Origin: Euglena gracilis
Taxonomy: Eukaryota; Euglenida; Euglenophyceae; Euglenales
Assembly (NCBI GenBank): GCA_039621445.1
Contig: CP154956.1
Location: 54,416,251 to 54,480,250, forward strand
DNA: 64,000 nucleotides
Direction: 5' to 3'
Notes under the pieces: model-generated
The model's input: only the letters and a program-made list of their open reading frames with translations
The model's database searches: none
Told to the model about the DNA's origin: nothing
Shown: piece by piece, positions 1 to 13,734 of the stretch
Layout of the letters: the number at the start of each line of letters is the position of its first letter
How positions within the stretch are numbered: position 1 is the stretch's first letter
Made by a program: the position numbers and the translations under genes

Positions 1-2465
1 GGTGTTTTTCTGCTTCCTGGATGTCGTTTTTTCTCTATGACAGTGGGGGTCAAAGAGTCGTTGGTCAATGTCCGACCCCACTACATCCCAACTTCCCTGA
101 CAACATGGTTTTTGGCATGTCAAAAATTATACATTTTTGATGCTTGGGTGAATAAAAATTGCAAAAAACCCGGGTTTTGGAATTGCAGCCAAGAAACTTT
201 CCCCAAGCAGTGGGGGTGGTTTAGGCCATTCTTTCGGTCAGTGCGTAATCTTTGCAATAATCTTTCAGTGATTTGTGAATGCTTCCCTGCTTCTCAATTT
301 TGTTAATATACTGGTTCATTTCTGCCTTAAATTAATTACCACTGTCAATGGTAGAATTGATGACGGGGCATTCAGATTCAGTACAGTTCTCTACGGAGGT
401 TTCCAGGTGGATGGGGGGGAGGGTAATTGAAACCACAATTCTTTGCAATCTCTTCAATTTCCGCAATTTTATTGGTTACAATTTCCACAGTTTCCTCTCA
501 AATGAACCATACTAATGGCTGATTTGTGTATACCGACCAAAATTATATTTTGAGCTTGAATGAAGTCTCCAAAACGGGACTTCTGAGACAAGAGAAGAAT
601 GCAAACAATAGGAGAGCAGCGTGAAGAGGTGTTGTCCACAAAGTGGAGGAGTTGTGTGTTATGTCAGAAAAGAACAAATTAAGTGTGCATATGAACACCA
701 AGGTTTTCAAGTCAGCTGACACATCCATTTATTTGCCCATGTATTATGCCTCATTTCGGACTGTACTGGGGGTGAAGGGCACCTTTGACCTAAAGAGAAA
801 AGGATAAAACCTGGAAGTGCTGTTTGTATCTATGTTTCAGGGTTAAAATGATTTTGCATGTGCTCAACCGCCGATGCCCAAATTCAGGCCCAGAAACCTG
901 GTCTTTTAGTTGTATTCAAATTCTACAAAAAATCTCTGATTTAAGGGGTTTTAAGCTTCAGTAACGCCGAACCCTCTAAATGGCACACGCGTGTGAAGCT
1001 GCACAAGTGGTTGGTGGTTGCGCAGATGCGCAGACTTTGACCAAAATTCGCGCATTTGCACAAACCAACCACTGTGCAATTTCTCAAACATGCCAATTTC
1101 AGCTTCTACGGGTGGCCTGTTTGCACATTTGTCAAATGGTCATTGTGCACATTTGTGCACACCGAATGTTGAACTCTGACTAAGTTGAAGTTTCAGGGCA
1201 TGGTAACATCCCATGTTGAATAGGAATCCACTGGAAGGAAGGTTCCCAAACACACGTACTGGGTTATGTGCCCCGTATGTTGTGGTGACACCTGTTCTTC
1301 GGCACTCTAACTGGCAAAGCCCCTGCTTCCATCTCCCCGTCCTGCCGCACCAGTCCACATCCTGACCACACAATTTAGTTTCGGCGTGCCACTTTCAGAA
1401 AAATATTGATTTGTAAAAATGTGCGCACCGACAAAGGGAAAATCCTTTGGTGCAAGTTGTGCCGCTCAAGATGCTGCATGCATCTTGTGGGCAAACGGCC
1501 CATATCGGGCAATGGCATTGGATTTTGGGGGAGAAATGAACCGACATACAGATGTTTTTATAAAAATTTTGAACCGATGTAATAAAAATATCATGCTACT
1601 GAGTGTATAGCGTTCCTTGGTTTGCCACTCTTCATATTCTCTCCTCCGTTTGCAGGACCCCTGACCACAAGAGCACCTTTCCTGCTGAAGTCCAGAAGGT
1701 TCTGTTTCGTGAATGGTCCTTTCTGCATGGGCTGTGCCAAATGTCAAAAATTTTGAAGTGATTGATCAAATCAGAAGTGAACGAAATTCATTCCATCTCT
1801 GAATCCTGATTCACACTGAATTCTCATCTGTAATCGTACAAATGGTCCTTTTTTGCTCCAGTGGGCCACCCCATGTCCATCACACGTGTATTAAAGTGAA
1901 CAAACAACCTCAGCACATCTTCCCAGGTGCAATCATGGATTGGCAGCAATCCAGACCAGGGTCCACTCCTTCCAAAGAAGCCCCACCCTCGGGATTTTGA
2001 CCCAAGTCCCAAATTGCAGCTTCCCCTCTAAAAGGAGAGCTTCTATCTGAACCTAATGGAAACACCACCCCTGAGGATGGTCCAACAGGGGGAAAACATT
2101 GGGGAAAAACCCCAATCCAGGTGGGTAACATTTTTTTCAAGCCAAATTTTGAGGTGAAACTCCAAATCAATAATGGTCCAGTCCGGACCCCCCCCTGCCA
2201 GGATTTTCCTAAAAAATGGATCCCTTTTGCGCCTTGCATTTTAACTTTATTTTGCAGGATTTTACACAAGTTTCCATTGCATTGCATCAAATTGCATCAT
2301 GGTCGGTTTGAGTGACTAAAATTCTTGGTTTGGTGCATTTTTCCAGGCTAAAGTTTTTTCCGTCTTTGCTATTCCAATGTTCACATCGGGGGTTCCCGCC
2401 GGACCTGCCCTTATATCGAACCCCCGCCTCCACATAAAGATGCCCGTAAATGTGTTTTTGCGCAG
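1..2465. other. Non-coding, no gene seen
   Basis: No convincing exon is visible on either strand: reading frames are short and third positions show no G/C preference. About 690-1440 is a diverged copy of a dispersed repeat found again in the same orientation at 28.15-28.87 kb. Otherwise nothing recognisable. Confidence 0.5.
690..1440. repeat. Dispersed repeat, copy 1
   Basis: The order of motifs parallels 28,150-28,870. Shared anchors are TTTTCAAGTCAG / TTTTTAAGTCAG followed by ACACATCCATT, then CCGATGCCCAAATTC / CCGATGCGCAAATTC followed by GGTCTTTT or GGGTCTTTT, and later CCACATCCTGACCACA / CCACATCCCAACCACA. The copies are heavily diverged. No open frame is conserved between them, so this is probably an old transposon fragment. 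Confidence 0.5.
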
Positions 2466-2617
2466 AAGCTTACACAATACAGCAATGCAAAGATATCTCT
2501 CTCTTTGACCCCCTTCGTTCGGACTATTTCCCCTCCACCAGCCCGCCTCTGAGCCACCGCATCAATACACTGGCTGCTCAGTTGGTTGACAATCAGCCGG
2601 AAGGGACACCGATTCTG
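2466..2617 (+). CDS. Orphan exon candidate
   Basis: The acceptor TTTTTGCGCAG and the donor CTG|GTGTGT bracket about 50 open codons in one frame. The translation is of normal composition and contains SLFDPLRSDYF and HRINTLAAQLVDNQPEG. No family is recognised. If the donor is ignored the frame continues through CRACSLPL to a stop at 2657-2659. No partner exon was found within several kb, so it may be a relic or part of a gene whose other exons were missed. Confidence 0.3.
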
Positions 2618-2719
2618 GTGTGTCGAGCTTGTTCCCTCCCTTTACACCAAATTATTTGACATCTGGTGTTGGGATGATGAGCGTGGCCTAAGAAAATTTG
2701 CCCCCACCCCGAAGGGGTT

Positions 2720-3340
2720 CATCCAGTCAGCAGTTTTGCCAGCCAGCAGCCTTATTCCAGCCAGCAGACTTCTTCCAGTCAGCAGCCTTTTTCCAGCCCC
2801 GGACCCCCCCCCCAATCAACAATTTTTGTTTATTTCCAACCGCCTTTCAGGTAGGTGGCTGGACAGTAACAGATTTTTCGCTCTTTGGGGTGTAGAAATG
2901 GCCAAAAATGGGTCGAAAATGTGCCACAATGGGTCGGAAAAGAGCTGGCCATGGCAAAATTGGGGTCAAAGAATCTATTTTTTTTTACATAATTGGCAGA
3001 CAGGGGTTTTTTTAATCTTGGACCCACTCCCCGGGGGGGGGAGGGCCTTGGACCCCCTCCCCCCCCCCAGGGGGGGGGGTGGGGGTTGGGGCTGGTGGGT
3101 ATATCTTTTTCAGCACCGAAGGTGCCGAAAATTTTGAAAAAGGTGCTATTTTTGGCGTTTTTTTGGCCATTTTCGGGCAAAAGTGGGTGGGTCCCCTGGG
3201 ACCCCCCCCCCGGGGGCCCCACCCCAGGGGGTGGGTGGGTGGGTGCTGACCCCCTCCCCCCTCCCAAAAAACCCCTTTTGGCAGTTTTCTGGGTTTTTTC
3301 CCACCAGCCCAAGTTTTCCACCTGGTCCCAAATTTTCTAA
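2720..3340. repeat. CCAGC/G-run dispersed repeat
   Basis: CCAGCCAGCAG-type motifs are followed by an AATCAACAATTTTTGTTTA segment, GGCTGGACAGTAA and then runs of G and C. A diverged second copy lies at 46.63-46.98 kb, with AGCCAGCCAGCC, GAGTTTTATTTATTTC and GGCTGGAGAGTAA in the same order. Similar CCAGCC/G-run pieces occur near 18.36-18.63, 33.17-33.25 and 49.05-49.13 kb. Confidence 0.55.
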
Positions 3341-3696
3341 GCTCGTTGGGGGGTCCAGCTCAGAAAATTCAAGGGTCCTTGAGCAACACCCTGCTGTCGT
3401 TTTCTCTGGCTGTTTGTCAGGCCACGACCAAACTCAGTCCCACCCATCTGGTGATGCTTCTTTCCTCTGCATTGGGAGGTGTGCACATTTCCCATTTGTC
3501 AATGATGTTTTTTTGTGCCAATGGGTGGATTCTGACGAGGCGCAGTCACATGGGTTAAGGCCAAAGTGCAAAAATCAGAGGAAAAAAGTCCTGAGCTTTT
3601 CCTCCATTTGTTTTAGGGCCCTCCGCACCATGCTGGGCCATAATTAAGATCAAGTGCTCAACCAATGACCAATGACCTGGATCAGGCCGTATTTTA

Positions 3697-3960
3697 GTCG
3701 GGTGCCGACCCCGGGGGGGGGGGTGCCTGCCTGGGCAGGCACTCCCGATCCGACCCCCCGGGGGGGGGGCACACGGCCAGAAGTGCCCCAGCACAGACCC
3801 CGGCACTGAAGGCGCCAGGGAGCCAAAAATGGCCTATTTTCAAAGGAATGTGCCTGGGCACAGGCCGAAATCTGACCCGGGGGGGGGGGGGGTTAGTGCC
3901 TGCCTGGGCAGGCACTCATAGGCACTCCGGACCCCTCCCTCCGGGGTTGGTAAAAAACAG
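3697..3960. repeat. G/C-homopolymer repeat, copy 1
   Basis: Long G and C runs alternate with GGTGCCTGCCTGGGCAGGCA-like palindromes and a GAAGGCGCC segment followed by AAAATGGCCTATTTTCAA. The same order recurs at 17.75-18.05 kb and 54.70-54.95 kb, where GAAAAGGCCATTTTCAATG and AATGGCTATTTTCAAGG are the corresponding segments. It is a dispersed non-coding repeat. Confidence 0.6.
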
Positions 3961-6780
3961 CCTGACCTGGATCAGTCACGTGGGGTCGCATTTATCTTTC
4001 TTGGCTCCTTCCCAAGAAAAGCGCACACCATTTTGTACGTTTTCTGTTTTTCTGTGTTTTGTTGAAGGGCTCCAGCAAAGGCCTCATGGCAGGTTAAAAT
4101 GATATCTTTGTTATTTTTCACCTTCTTTGCTCATGCTGGGTTGATGTGTGTTTGTACACTTGCAAATGCCTCATGCGCAGGGAGAAAACACCCTGCAGAT
4201 GCAAACAAAATGTTTCTGTTGAATGAGTGAATTTTTGAAAAAATCAACCATCATTTCCGTATAGATGAAACTAAATGTTGCGTATCTGTTTTTCTCATCC
4301 TGGACAGAGGGTGCTCTCATCTCCCATGTGCATGGAGGATGACATTCCAACAACGCAGCACAAAGAACTTTACAATGTCGATAATTGCATCCAATTTTTT
4401 TTGGCTTTGCTGTAATCTCATCAACGTGTTTGTTTCTGTGTATTTATTATTGTAGGGATGATTTACCTGCTTCAGCGGTTCTTCAAGAGACAAAATGCCA
4501 GGCGTTGCATATTCAATGGCATCGGTGTGTTTCAGTCCTCTGCCATTAAAGAGTGCGCTCAAGTGAAAGTCTGTATATATGGGTTTTTCTTTGCAAAATA
4601 CTGTGGATCAATTATATGCAATGAACGAAAGATGTCTAAGTGTTTTTTTTTAGTTTTTAGTTTTTTTTGGATTTCAATTGACCCCAAAATTATCGTCTTT
4701 GCAGGATGTGATAGACGTGTTTTATTCCAACGTGAAGTCAAAATAACCCTAGCTTTCCAGGTGCAGCAAGTGGAAATCTTTCCAGCCCTGTCTCAAAAGA
4801 AGCTCGGAAGAAATCACAAGGAAAGCTCCTTCTTGCGACTTCAGCTCATACCATTATTGTTCTTCATCCACAAATGTCAAATTTCCGTCGTTGTTTGTCG
4901 CGTTTTCTCTTGTCCTCATAGATGTTTCGACAGTTGTTTCTCCTGGATGCGCTCCGACTCAGCATAACCTCGATTTATTCTCGTGTTTCCTTCAAGCCTT
5001 ACCAGGCCAAAAGGTTTGCTTCCAGGTCAATTTACTTTTATTTATTAGTTGTGGAAAAATTCTGGACGAAACTTTGCCCAGGATTTTTTCCCTCTATTTT
5101 AAGGATCCATCCTGGAAAATTTGAAATTTGAAAAATTTTCTTGTAAAATTTGAGAAGACTCCACTCTCCTCCAGTCAACGCCCAGAAGTTTTCTTCGGTG
5201 TTCAGTGGTCATGCAGATTCTTGGATTGTGTTTTTGTTCCAAAACACCTATTAAAAGTGAATTGACCAACCAAAATCAAGAATGTGTTTCATTTTTGCCA
5301 ATTTCACAATTTCAGCAAACGTCACCAATTTTGAATGTGTATTTCGGAAACCTCGGGATTTTGAGGTGAATTATAGAGTTGTTTTGAACAATGGGTTCAC
5401 GAGACTTTTTCAGAGTTTTTTCCCTGCATTTTAAGGATTCAGTCCAATATTTTTCCCAGCAAAAATTTTTCTCATCAGCAATCATTCCCAATCAAGCCCC
5501 CCTGGTATTCAAATGAGAATTTTTTTGAGCGCTCTTCTCTTCATCCCTTTTCAAATGGGGGACGGGCAGGGAATTTCTTAAGCTGCAGGAGACCCGGCCC
5601 CTGAGGGGAGTCCAGCCAGCCAGAACTTTTATCTTGTCAGCCCAACTGGCTGCGGATGCCCCCCCCCCCCCCAAGTTCGAGTGGAAATACAGTTTGACCA
5701 CCCCGGTGAAGCTGGCTGGGCCAGAATTTTTTTCGGTGCGAGGTGATAACACCAAAGAATGGCATTTTTGAGGAATTTTGATTTCCACCTCGAATTTTGG
5801 CTTAAAGAAATACAACCCAACTGCATTTGGGCTTTTTTTTTTAAGGAACCAGGACTCCCAGCTGGTTCATTCTCCAAAATGACAGCAAAAATATGCAACC
5901 CCTTGGGTTTTTTGATGTTTAAATTTGAGTATGTTTTTTTTGCCGGTGGTTTTCAAAGGACCCCGAGGATCCATCAGGCTGGCTGGGAAAAGGTGGTGGC
6001 TGGAAACAAAGTGCTGGCTGGACCCCCCAGAGCAGGGGGGTTTGAAAAGTTAGAAGCACCACAAGGAAATAAATTTTGTTGGCAGGCTTCCCGCTCCAAG
6101 AAATCCATCCTGTTTCCCCCCCAAGTCATGGAGTGTGAATGCCAAAATATTTTTCACATTCGTTTTCACCGTATCTCTCGGGTTTCCTCAGGTCCCTAAA
6201 ATGGAAGTGTCACGTTTGCCAGGGTGGTGCATGGCTGCGGCGAAAGGTCTGTTTTCCAACAGTTTCCCCAACCCTAATAACTGTGCAGGTGCACAATTTG
6301 TTGACCCTCCAGTGATTGACCGCATGCAATTATTGCAGCATATTTTGGGGGGATCCGACATTCAGGCGTTGCGTCCATTCAGAGTCCCCCCGACCTCCCA
6401 GGCAGCCTTTTTTGATAAAAATGAAGAACCCACCCAGGCATCTTTTTTTTTATGAAGTTCACACCCCTGGGGCGGTGCCGAGGACAGGCAGGGGGGCAGG
6501 GCACTTTCGACCCCAGGGGACCCCTGGGGGGGTTGGGGTTGGGGTTGGGGATGTTAGTATAATATATGTATAATATGTGAATATGTAATATAATATATAT
6601 ATATGAATATATGAATATAATATATGTAATATTATACATATAATGTATAATATATGTATATATATCGAGTGTTAAGTTTAGTGTTTACTACCCCCTGGGG
6701 GGCACACACACATATATACATATGTGTGTATGTATATATGTCTGTTTGTATATGTGTATATATTATGTATGTATATATAT

Positions 6781-6958
6781 GGCATGAGTGTCAAACTGCG
6801 GCCATGTAGCGCAATATGAATGTGCGCACCTAACCCTACTCCTTCAAATAAGAGAGGAAAAATGCTTGACCAAAAAGTGTTGCAAAAAGTGTACCCAAGT
6901 GCCAAACTGCTACCCCCCCCCTACCCAGGTGGGGGGGTAGTAGTTTGACATTTATGCC
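6781..6958. mobile_element. Inverted-repeat element 1 in microsatellite
   Basis: This 178-bp unit has imperfect terminal inverted repeats: GGCATGAGTGTCAAACTGC on the left against the complement of GTAGTTTGACATTTATGCC on the right. It is flanked on both sides by TATA-type simple sequence. It carries the core GCGCACCTAACCCTACTCC shared with the elements at 7.86, 8.21 and 10.3 kb, and has no open frame. It is likely a non-autonomous DNA element or a fold-back unit that targets microsatellites. Confidence 0.6.
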
Positions 6959-7243
<285 letters not shown>

Positions 7244-7749
7244 GGCAAGACTAACTCACTGACCCCCCCCCCCCCCCCCGGGGGGACCCAGTAGTTGTAC
7301 CTACCGGGGACTTCGGCCGCCCAAATGAAACTACTTGGATCCCCCTATTTTTCGAAGGGGAAATCACCCCCATCGTGTGAAAATTTTTGTGAGTGGGGTA
7401 GGTTCGGGGTTAATTTCCGGAACAGGGTTGGGGTTAGGGATTAGGGGTTAGGGTTAGGGTTTGGGTTAGGCAGCCGCTTGGCCGAATTTTGGCCCAATTC
7501 AGGCCAAATTTTTTAATTTTGGGCCAAATTTAAGGCCCGCTTTTCCTTTTTCCGATTTCGGCCGAACTTTTTCCCAAAACTGAACCCTTAACCCTAATCC
7601 AAGTCTTAACCCTAACCCTACCCCCAAAATTAACGGAAATACGGCGAATTGGGGAGCGAAATCCTAAAATTGGAGTTGGTGAAAGAAGTGGGACACCCCC
7701 AGGTTAAACCACTGGGCCCCCCGTGGGGGCCAGTGAGTTTAGTCTTGCC
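7244..7749. mobile_element. Inverted-repeat element 2 with telomere-like core
   Basis: This 506-bp unit is bounded by GGCAAGACTAACTCACTG on the left and the complement of CAGTGAGTTTAGTCTTGCC on the right, nearly perfect over about 19 bp. The interior holds degenerate TTAGGG repeats at about 7420-7470 and CCCTAA repeats at about 7585-7622, in opposite orientation so that they could pair. Simple sequence flanks both ends. No open frame is present, so any movement would need enzymes supplied elsewhere. Confidence 0.65.
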
Positions 7750-7860
7750 ATTTATACATATACATATACATATACGTATACGTATACATATGCATATACA
7801 TATTCATATATATACGCATATACATGTACATATACATGTATATACATATACCTGTACCTC
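7750..7860. repeat. Short (CATATA)n array
   Basis: About 110 bp of TATACA/CATATA-type simple sequence with scattered substitutions, lying between inverted-repeat elements 2 and 3. Confidence 0.9.
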
Positions 7861-8143
7861 GCAGGCCGGTAGTTGTCCCCCCCCCCCGGGGCCCTCAACT
7901 ACCCACCACCCTGCACCTGCCATTCGCGCACCTAACCCTCCTCCTTCAATTAACCCCATAATAGCGCAACATGGCCATGTTGCGCAACATGGCCATGTTG
8001 CGCTATTATGGGGTTAATTGAAGGCGGAGGGTTAGGTGCGCGAATGGCCATGTTCCACAATATGGCCATGTTGCGCAATGGCAGGTGCAGGGTCGTGGGT
8101 AGTTGTGCCCCCCCCTGGGGGGGCCCACAACAACCCGCCTGCC
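7861..8143. mobile_element. Inverted-repeat element 3
   Basis: This 283-bp near-palindrome has its centre at about 7990, where CATGGCCATG units repeat. Arms pair over GCGCACCTAACCCT, CCTTCAATTAACCCCATA and their complements, and outer arms carry CCTGCACCTGCCA. The ends GCAGGCCGGTAGTTGT and the complement of ACAACAACCCGCCTGCC match loosely. It is flanked by CATATA arrays. A single strand could fold into a long hairpin. Confidence 0.65.
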
Positions 8144-8211
8144 ATATGCATATACATATACACATATACATATACACATACACATACATATGCATATACA
8201 TATACATATAC
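8144..8211. repeat. Short (CATATA)n array
   Basis: Simple sequence of TATACA/CACATA units separating inverted-repeat elements 3 and 4. Confidence 0.9.
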
Positions 8212-8487
8212 GGCAGTCATACTCTACATGCCACCCCCGGGGGGGCCATGTAGTGTGTCCAGGGGGGGGAATGTTTTTTGCGTTAATGATGGAATAGGGT
8301 TAGGTGCGCGACTTAGGCTTAGGGTTAGGCCTAACTTGTACACCGAACACCCGTCTATAAGTTAGGCCTAACCCTAACCCTAAATCGCGCACCTAACCCT
8401 ACTCCATCATTAACACCAAAAAAACTATTTTGACCCCCCGGATAATCTACATGCCCCCCCGGGGGGGCCATGTAGATTATGGCTGCC
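8212..8487. mobile_element. Inverted-repeat element 4
   Basis: This 276-bp unit has ends GGCAGTCATACTCTACATG and the complement of CATGTAGATTATGGCTGCC. Inner arms contain AGGGTTAGGTGCGCGA and TTAGGGTTAGGCCTAAC, pairing with CCTAACCCTAA-type arms around a 25-base loop. Its outer ends each hold a small hairpin of CATG plus C/G runs. It is the reverse complement, in its inner part, of the element at 10.3 kb. Confidence 0.7.
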
Positions 8488-10314
<1,827 letters not shown>

Positions 10315-10577
10315 GGCAGCCCGAAACTACTGGGCCAGTAGTTAATCCGGGGGGTCAAAATAGTTTTTTCGTGTTAATGATGGAATAGGGTTAGGTGCGC
10401 GACTTAGGGTTAGGGTTAGGCCTAACTTATAGACGGGTGTTCGGTGTACAAGTTAGGCCTAACCCTAAGCCTAAGTCGCGCACCTAACCCTATTCCATCA
10501 TTAACGCAAAAAAATTACCTTGACCCCCCGGATTAACTACTGGGCCCCCCCGGGGGGGGCCAGTAGTTTCGGGCTGC

Positions 10578-10578
<1 letters not shown>
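10315..10578. mobile_element. Inverted-repeat element 5
   Basis: This 264-bp unit has perfect 19-bp terminal inverted repeats (GGCAGCCCGAAACTACTGG and its complement). The interior is the inverse of element 4, including an identical 25-base loop in reverse complement. It sits between two CATATA arrays. It is the best preserved member of the family and the one that best defines the ends. Confidence 0.75.
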
Positions 10579-11351
<773 letters not shown>

Positions 11352-12247
11352 CCTCACAACAAAGAAGTATTTGCCGTTAAAAATGCAGTTCGAGAGCATG
11401 AGAAGTCTGCCGAGCACCAGGCTGGCCTGCGGGCTCGCATCTCGCAGCCTTGCATCTCGGCGGCTTTTTCTTCCTCCGCTGCTCTTCCGCCCCCTCCACC
11501 TCCGAATGCTGCTGCTGCCGCACCAGTTCCACCTGATGCAGTTGCACCTGTTCAAGCACAGGCAGATGAACCTGCTGTCCAAGCGGCAACACAGGAAGGT
11601 CAACATCCACCGCCTGCACCTGTTGTTCCACTTCCCGCACCTGCCGCTGCAGTGGCCGACCGCCCGATCTACAAGAAGAAGCCAGGGTTTGATATCCAGG
11701 GGTTTGTGAGAGAGGGGGCCACAAACCCCTACCATGGAAGTGTACTCCGCGCTTCCCTGCATGTTGTGCTGAGAATGGCTTTGGCTTTGACACCCAGCAA
11801 TGCGGTAGTCGAGCAAGCCTTCTCGCGCCTCACTGCTTTGTTTTCTCCCCAACGCCTCCGTATCGATCCGGAGATTGTGGGGCAGTATATGATCATTGCC
11901 CTTGACTCTCCCACGTGGGGTGATTGTGATCCCTCCTCCGTCTTGGCACACATGGCGTCAAATGGAGACGTGCCCCCTGGATGCTTTTCTCAACTGCTCG
12001 TGATTTTTTTTTGCAAGGTGGGCCCACTGGTGTTATATCGCATGTCTCCAAAGTCTTCCAAACGCCGCACGCCATTTCGCACCCCCGTAGCGACAAGGGG
12101 GGTCGGCACAAGAGGCGGAAACTGCCCGAGAGTGCATCTCAGGGGTCCACTGCTTCATCCTGTATTGCCGCCGCTGTGGCAGAAGATTCTTCTGACACAT
12201 CTGAGTCCTCAGATTCGTCCCTGACACCTTGGGCGGAGTCCGAGTGA
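11352..12247 (+). pseudogene. hAT transposase C-terminal fragment
   Basis: An open frame follows an in-frame TGA at 11,349-11,351. It starts with a basic/acidic helix (KNAVREHEKSAEH), passes through an Ala/Pro-rich linker of about 75 residues, then reaches a block like the hAT dimerisation region: LTPSNAVVEQAFSRL followed by RLRIDPEIVGQYMIIALD. The BED finger and most of the catalytic core are absent. At a T-tract near 12,003-12,010 the frame that looks natural changes. The downstream alternative frame gives HKRRKLPESAS and a Ser/Asp/Glu-rich tail with a stop at 12,245-12,247, while the upstream frame stops at 12,222-12,224. A frameshift or a small unrecognised intron would explain this. Family assignment rests on the dimerisation motif only. 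Confidence 0.6.
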
Positions 12248-12309
12248 CACCCTGACCGCGTGACGGTCGCACATATTCCGATTGCGCTTTGTGTCACTTG
12301 CCGCCGCGG

Positions 12310-12458
12310 ACCTTCCCAAAAGTGGGTCCCCCAGACCCCCCCCCCCCAAAAGTGGGTCCCCCGGACCCCCCCCCCCCCGGGGGGGTGGGGGGTGGGGGTA
12401 CCCCCCTGGGTGGGTGGGGAAGCCCCCCCTCCCCCCGGTCTTAAAAAAACCCCTGTAC
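12310..12458. repeat. G/C-run block with tandem AAAAGTGGGTCCC
   Basis: Two tandem AAAAGTGGGTCCCCC units are followed by long C and G runs, ending CTTAAAAAAACCCCTGTACAT at the start of the next array. The complement resembles the CAGGGGTTTTTTTAATCTTG border of the repeat at 3.0 kb. Confidence 0.6.
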
Positions 12459-13010
<552 letters not shown>

Positions 13011-13233
13011 GTATGTATGTATGTGTGTGTGTATGTATGTATGTATGTATGTATGTATGTATGTATGTATGTATGTATGTATGTATGTATGTATGTATGT
13101 ATGTATGTATGTATGTATGTATGTATGTATGTATGTATGTATGTATGTATGTATGTATGTATGTAGGTAGGTAGGTAGGTAGGTAGGTAGGTAGGTAGGT
13201 AGGTAGGTAGGTAGGTAGGTAGGTAGGTAGGTA

Positions 13234-13264
<31 letters not shown>

Positions 13265-13454
13265 GTATGTACGTACGTATGTATGTATGTGTGTATGTAT
13301 GTATGTATGTATGTATGTATGTATGTATGTATGTATGTATGTATGTATGTACGTACGTACGTATGTATGTATGTATGTATGTATGTATGTATGTATGTAT
13401 GTATGTATGTATGTATGTATGTATGTATGTATGTATGTATGTATGTATGTATGC
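13011..13454. repeat. (ATGT)n array with internal (AGGT)n block
   Basis: ATGT tetranucleotides are interrupted by a clean AGGT block at about 13,163-13,232 and by ACGT variants near 13,270 and 13,350. The block must have spread after a single T-to-G change. Confidence 0.97.
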
Positions 13455-13734
13455 ATATACACATCCTGCCAACAGCAGGCGCCCGTTTTATTGGCCCCAG
13501 TGCCTCTGACCATGCCAATTTCCCCTGGAAAATAGCCGTTTTCTGTCCCCAAGCACCTGCGGCGACGGGGGGGGGGTAATTTTGGGGTCTATATGTATAT
13601 GTATATGTAGATGTATATATTATATGTATACCCCATAGCACGTCCCTCTGCTCGCTTTGGTCAAAAAGAGGCCTGGTTCCGCCCCCGGCCTTGGATTCGC
13701 CTCCGAAGGCAGCCCCCGACCCCCATCTCCGCAG
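13455..13734. other. Spacer before the UPF0301 exons
   Basis: This stretch ends in a normal acceptor (CCCCATCTCCGCAG). It should be the last part of an intron, because the first recognised exon begins in the middle of a codon. No upstream exon or start codon could be placed. Confidence 0.5.

Larger units (their letters stand above)
2618..6780. other. Non-coding spacer rich in repeats
   Basis: No supported gene. It contains CCAGC-rich and G/C-run repeats (2.72-3.35 and 3.69-3.96 kb) and an AT-rich TATA/TATG tract from about 6.57 kb. Weak exon-like pieces with plausible borders occur at 4,456-4,524 and 4,705-4,731, but their phases do not join, so they are not called. Confidence 0.45.

Noticed and set aside
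2466-2659. Cereblon/CULT-like zinc module suggested by CRACSLPL
   Set aside because: Only one Cys pair is present, it lies beyond a likely donor site, and no matching downstream exon with the rest of the motif was found.
4458-4967. 169-codon open frame
   Set aside because: It crosses several good splice-like sites and AT-rich intron-like sequence and has no coherent composition. At best parts of it are exons in other frames.
7420-7625. TTAGGG-like repeats as a telomere or fusion scar
   Set aside because: The runs are short and degenerate, occur in both orientations and are confined to inverted-repeat elements, with normal sequence continuing on both sides.
11371-11709. 112-codon frame rich in Leu/Arg/His over the transposase fragment
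   Set aside because: It is an alternate frame of the Ala/Pro linker and dimerisation region, which read sensibly in the other frame.
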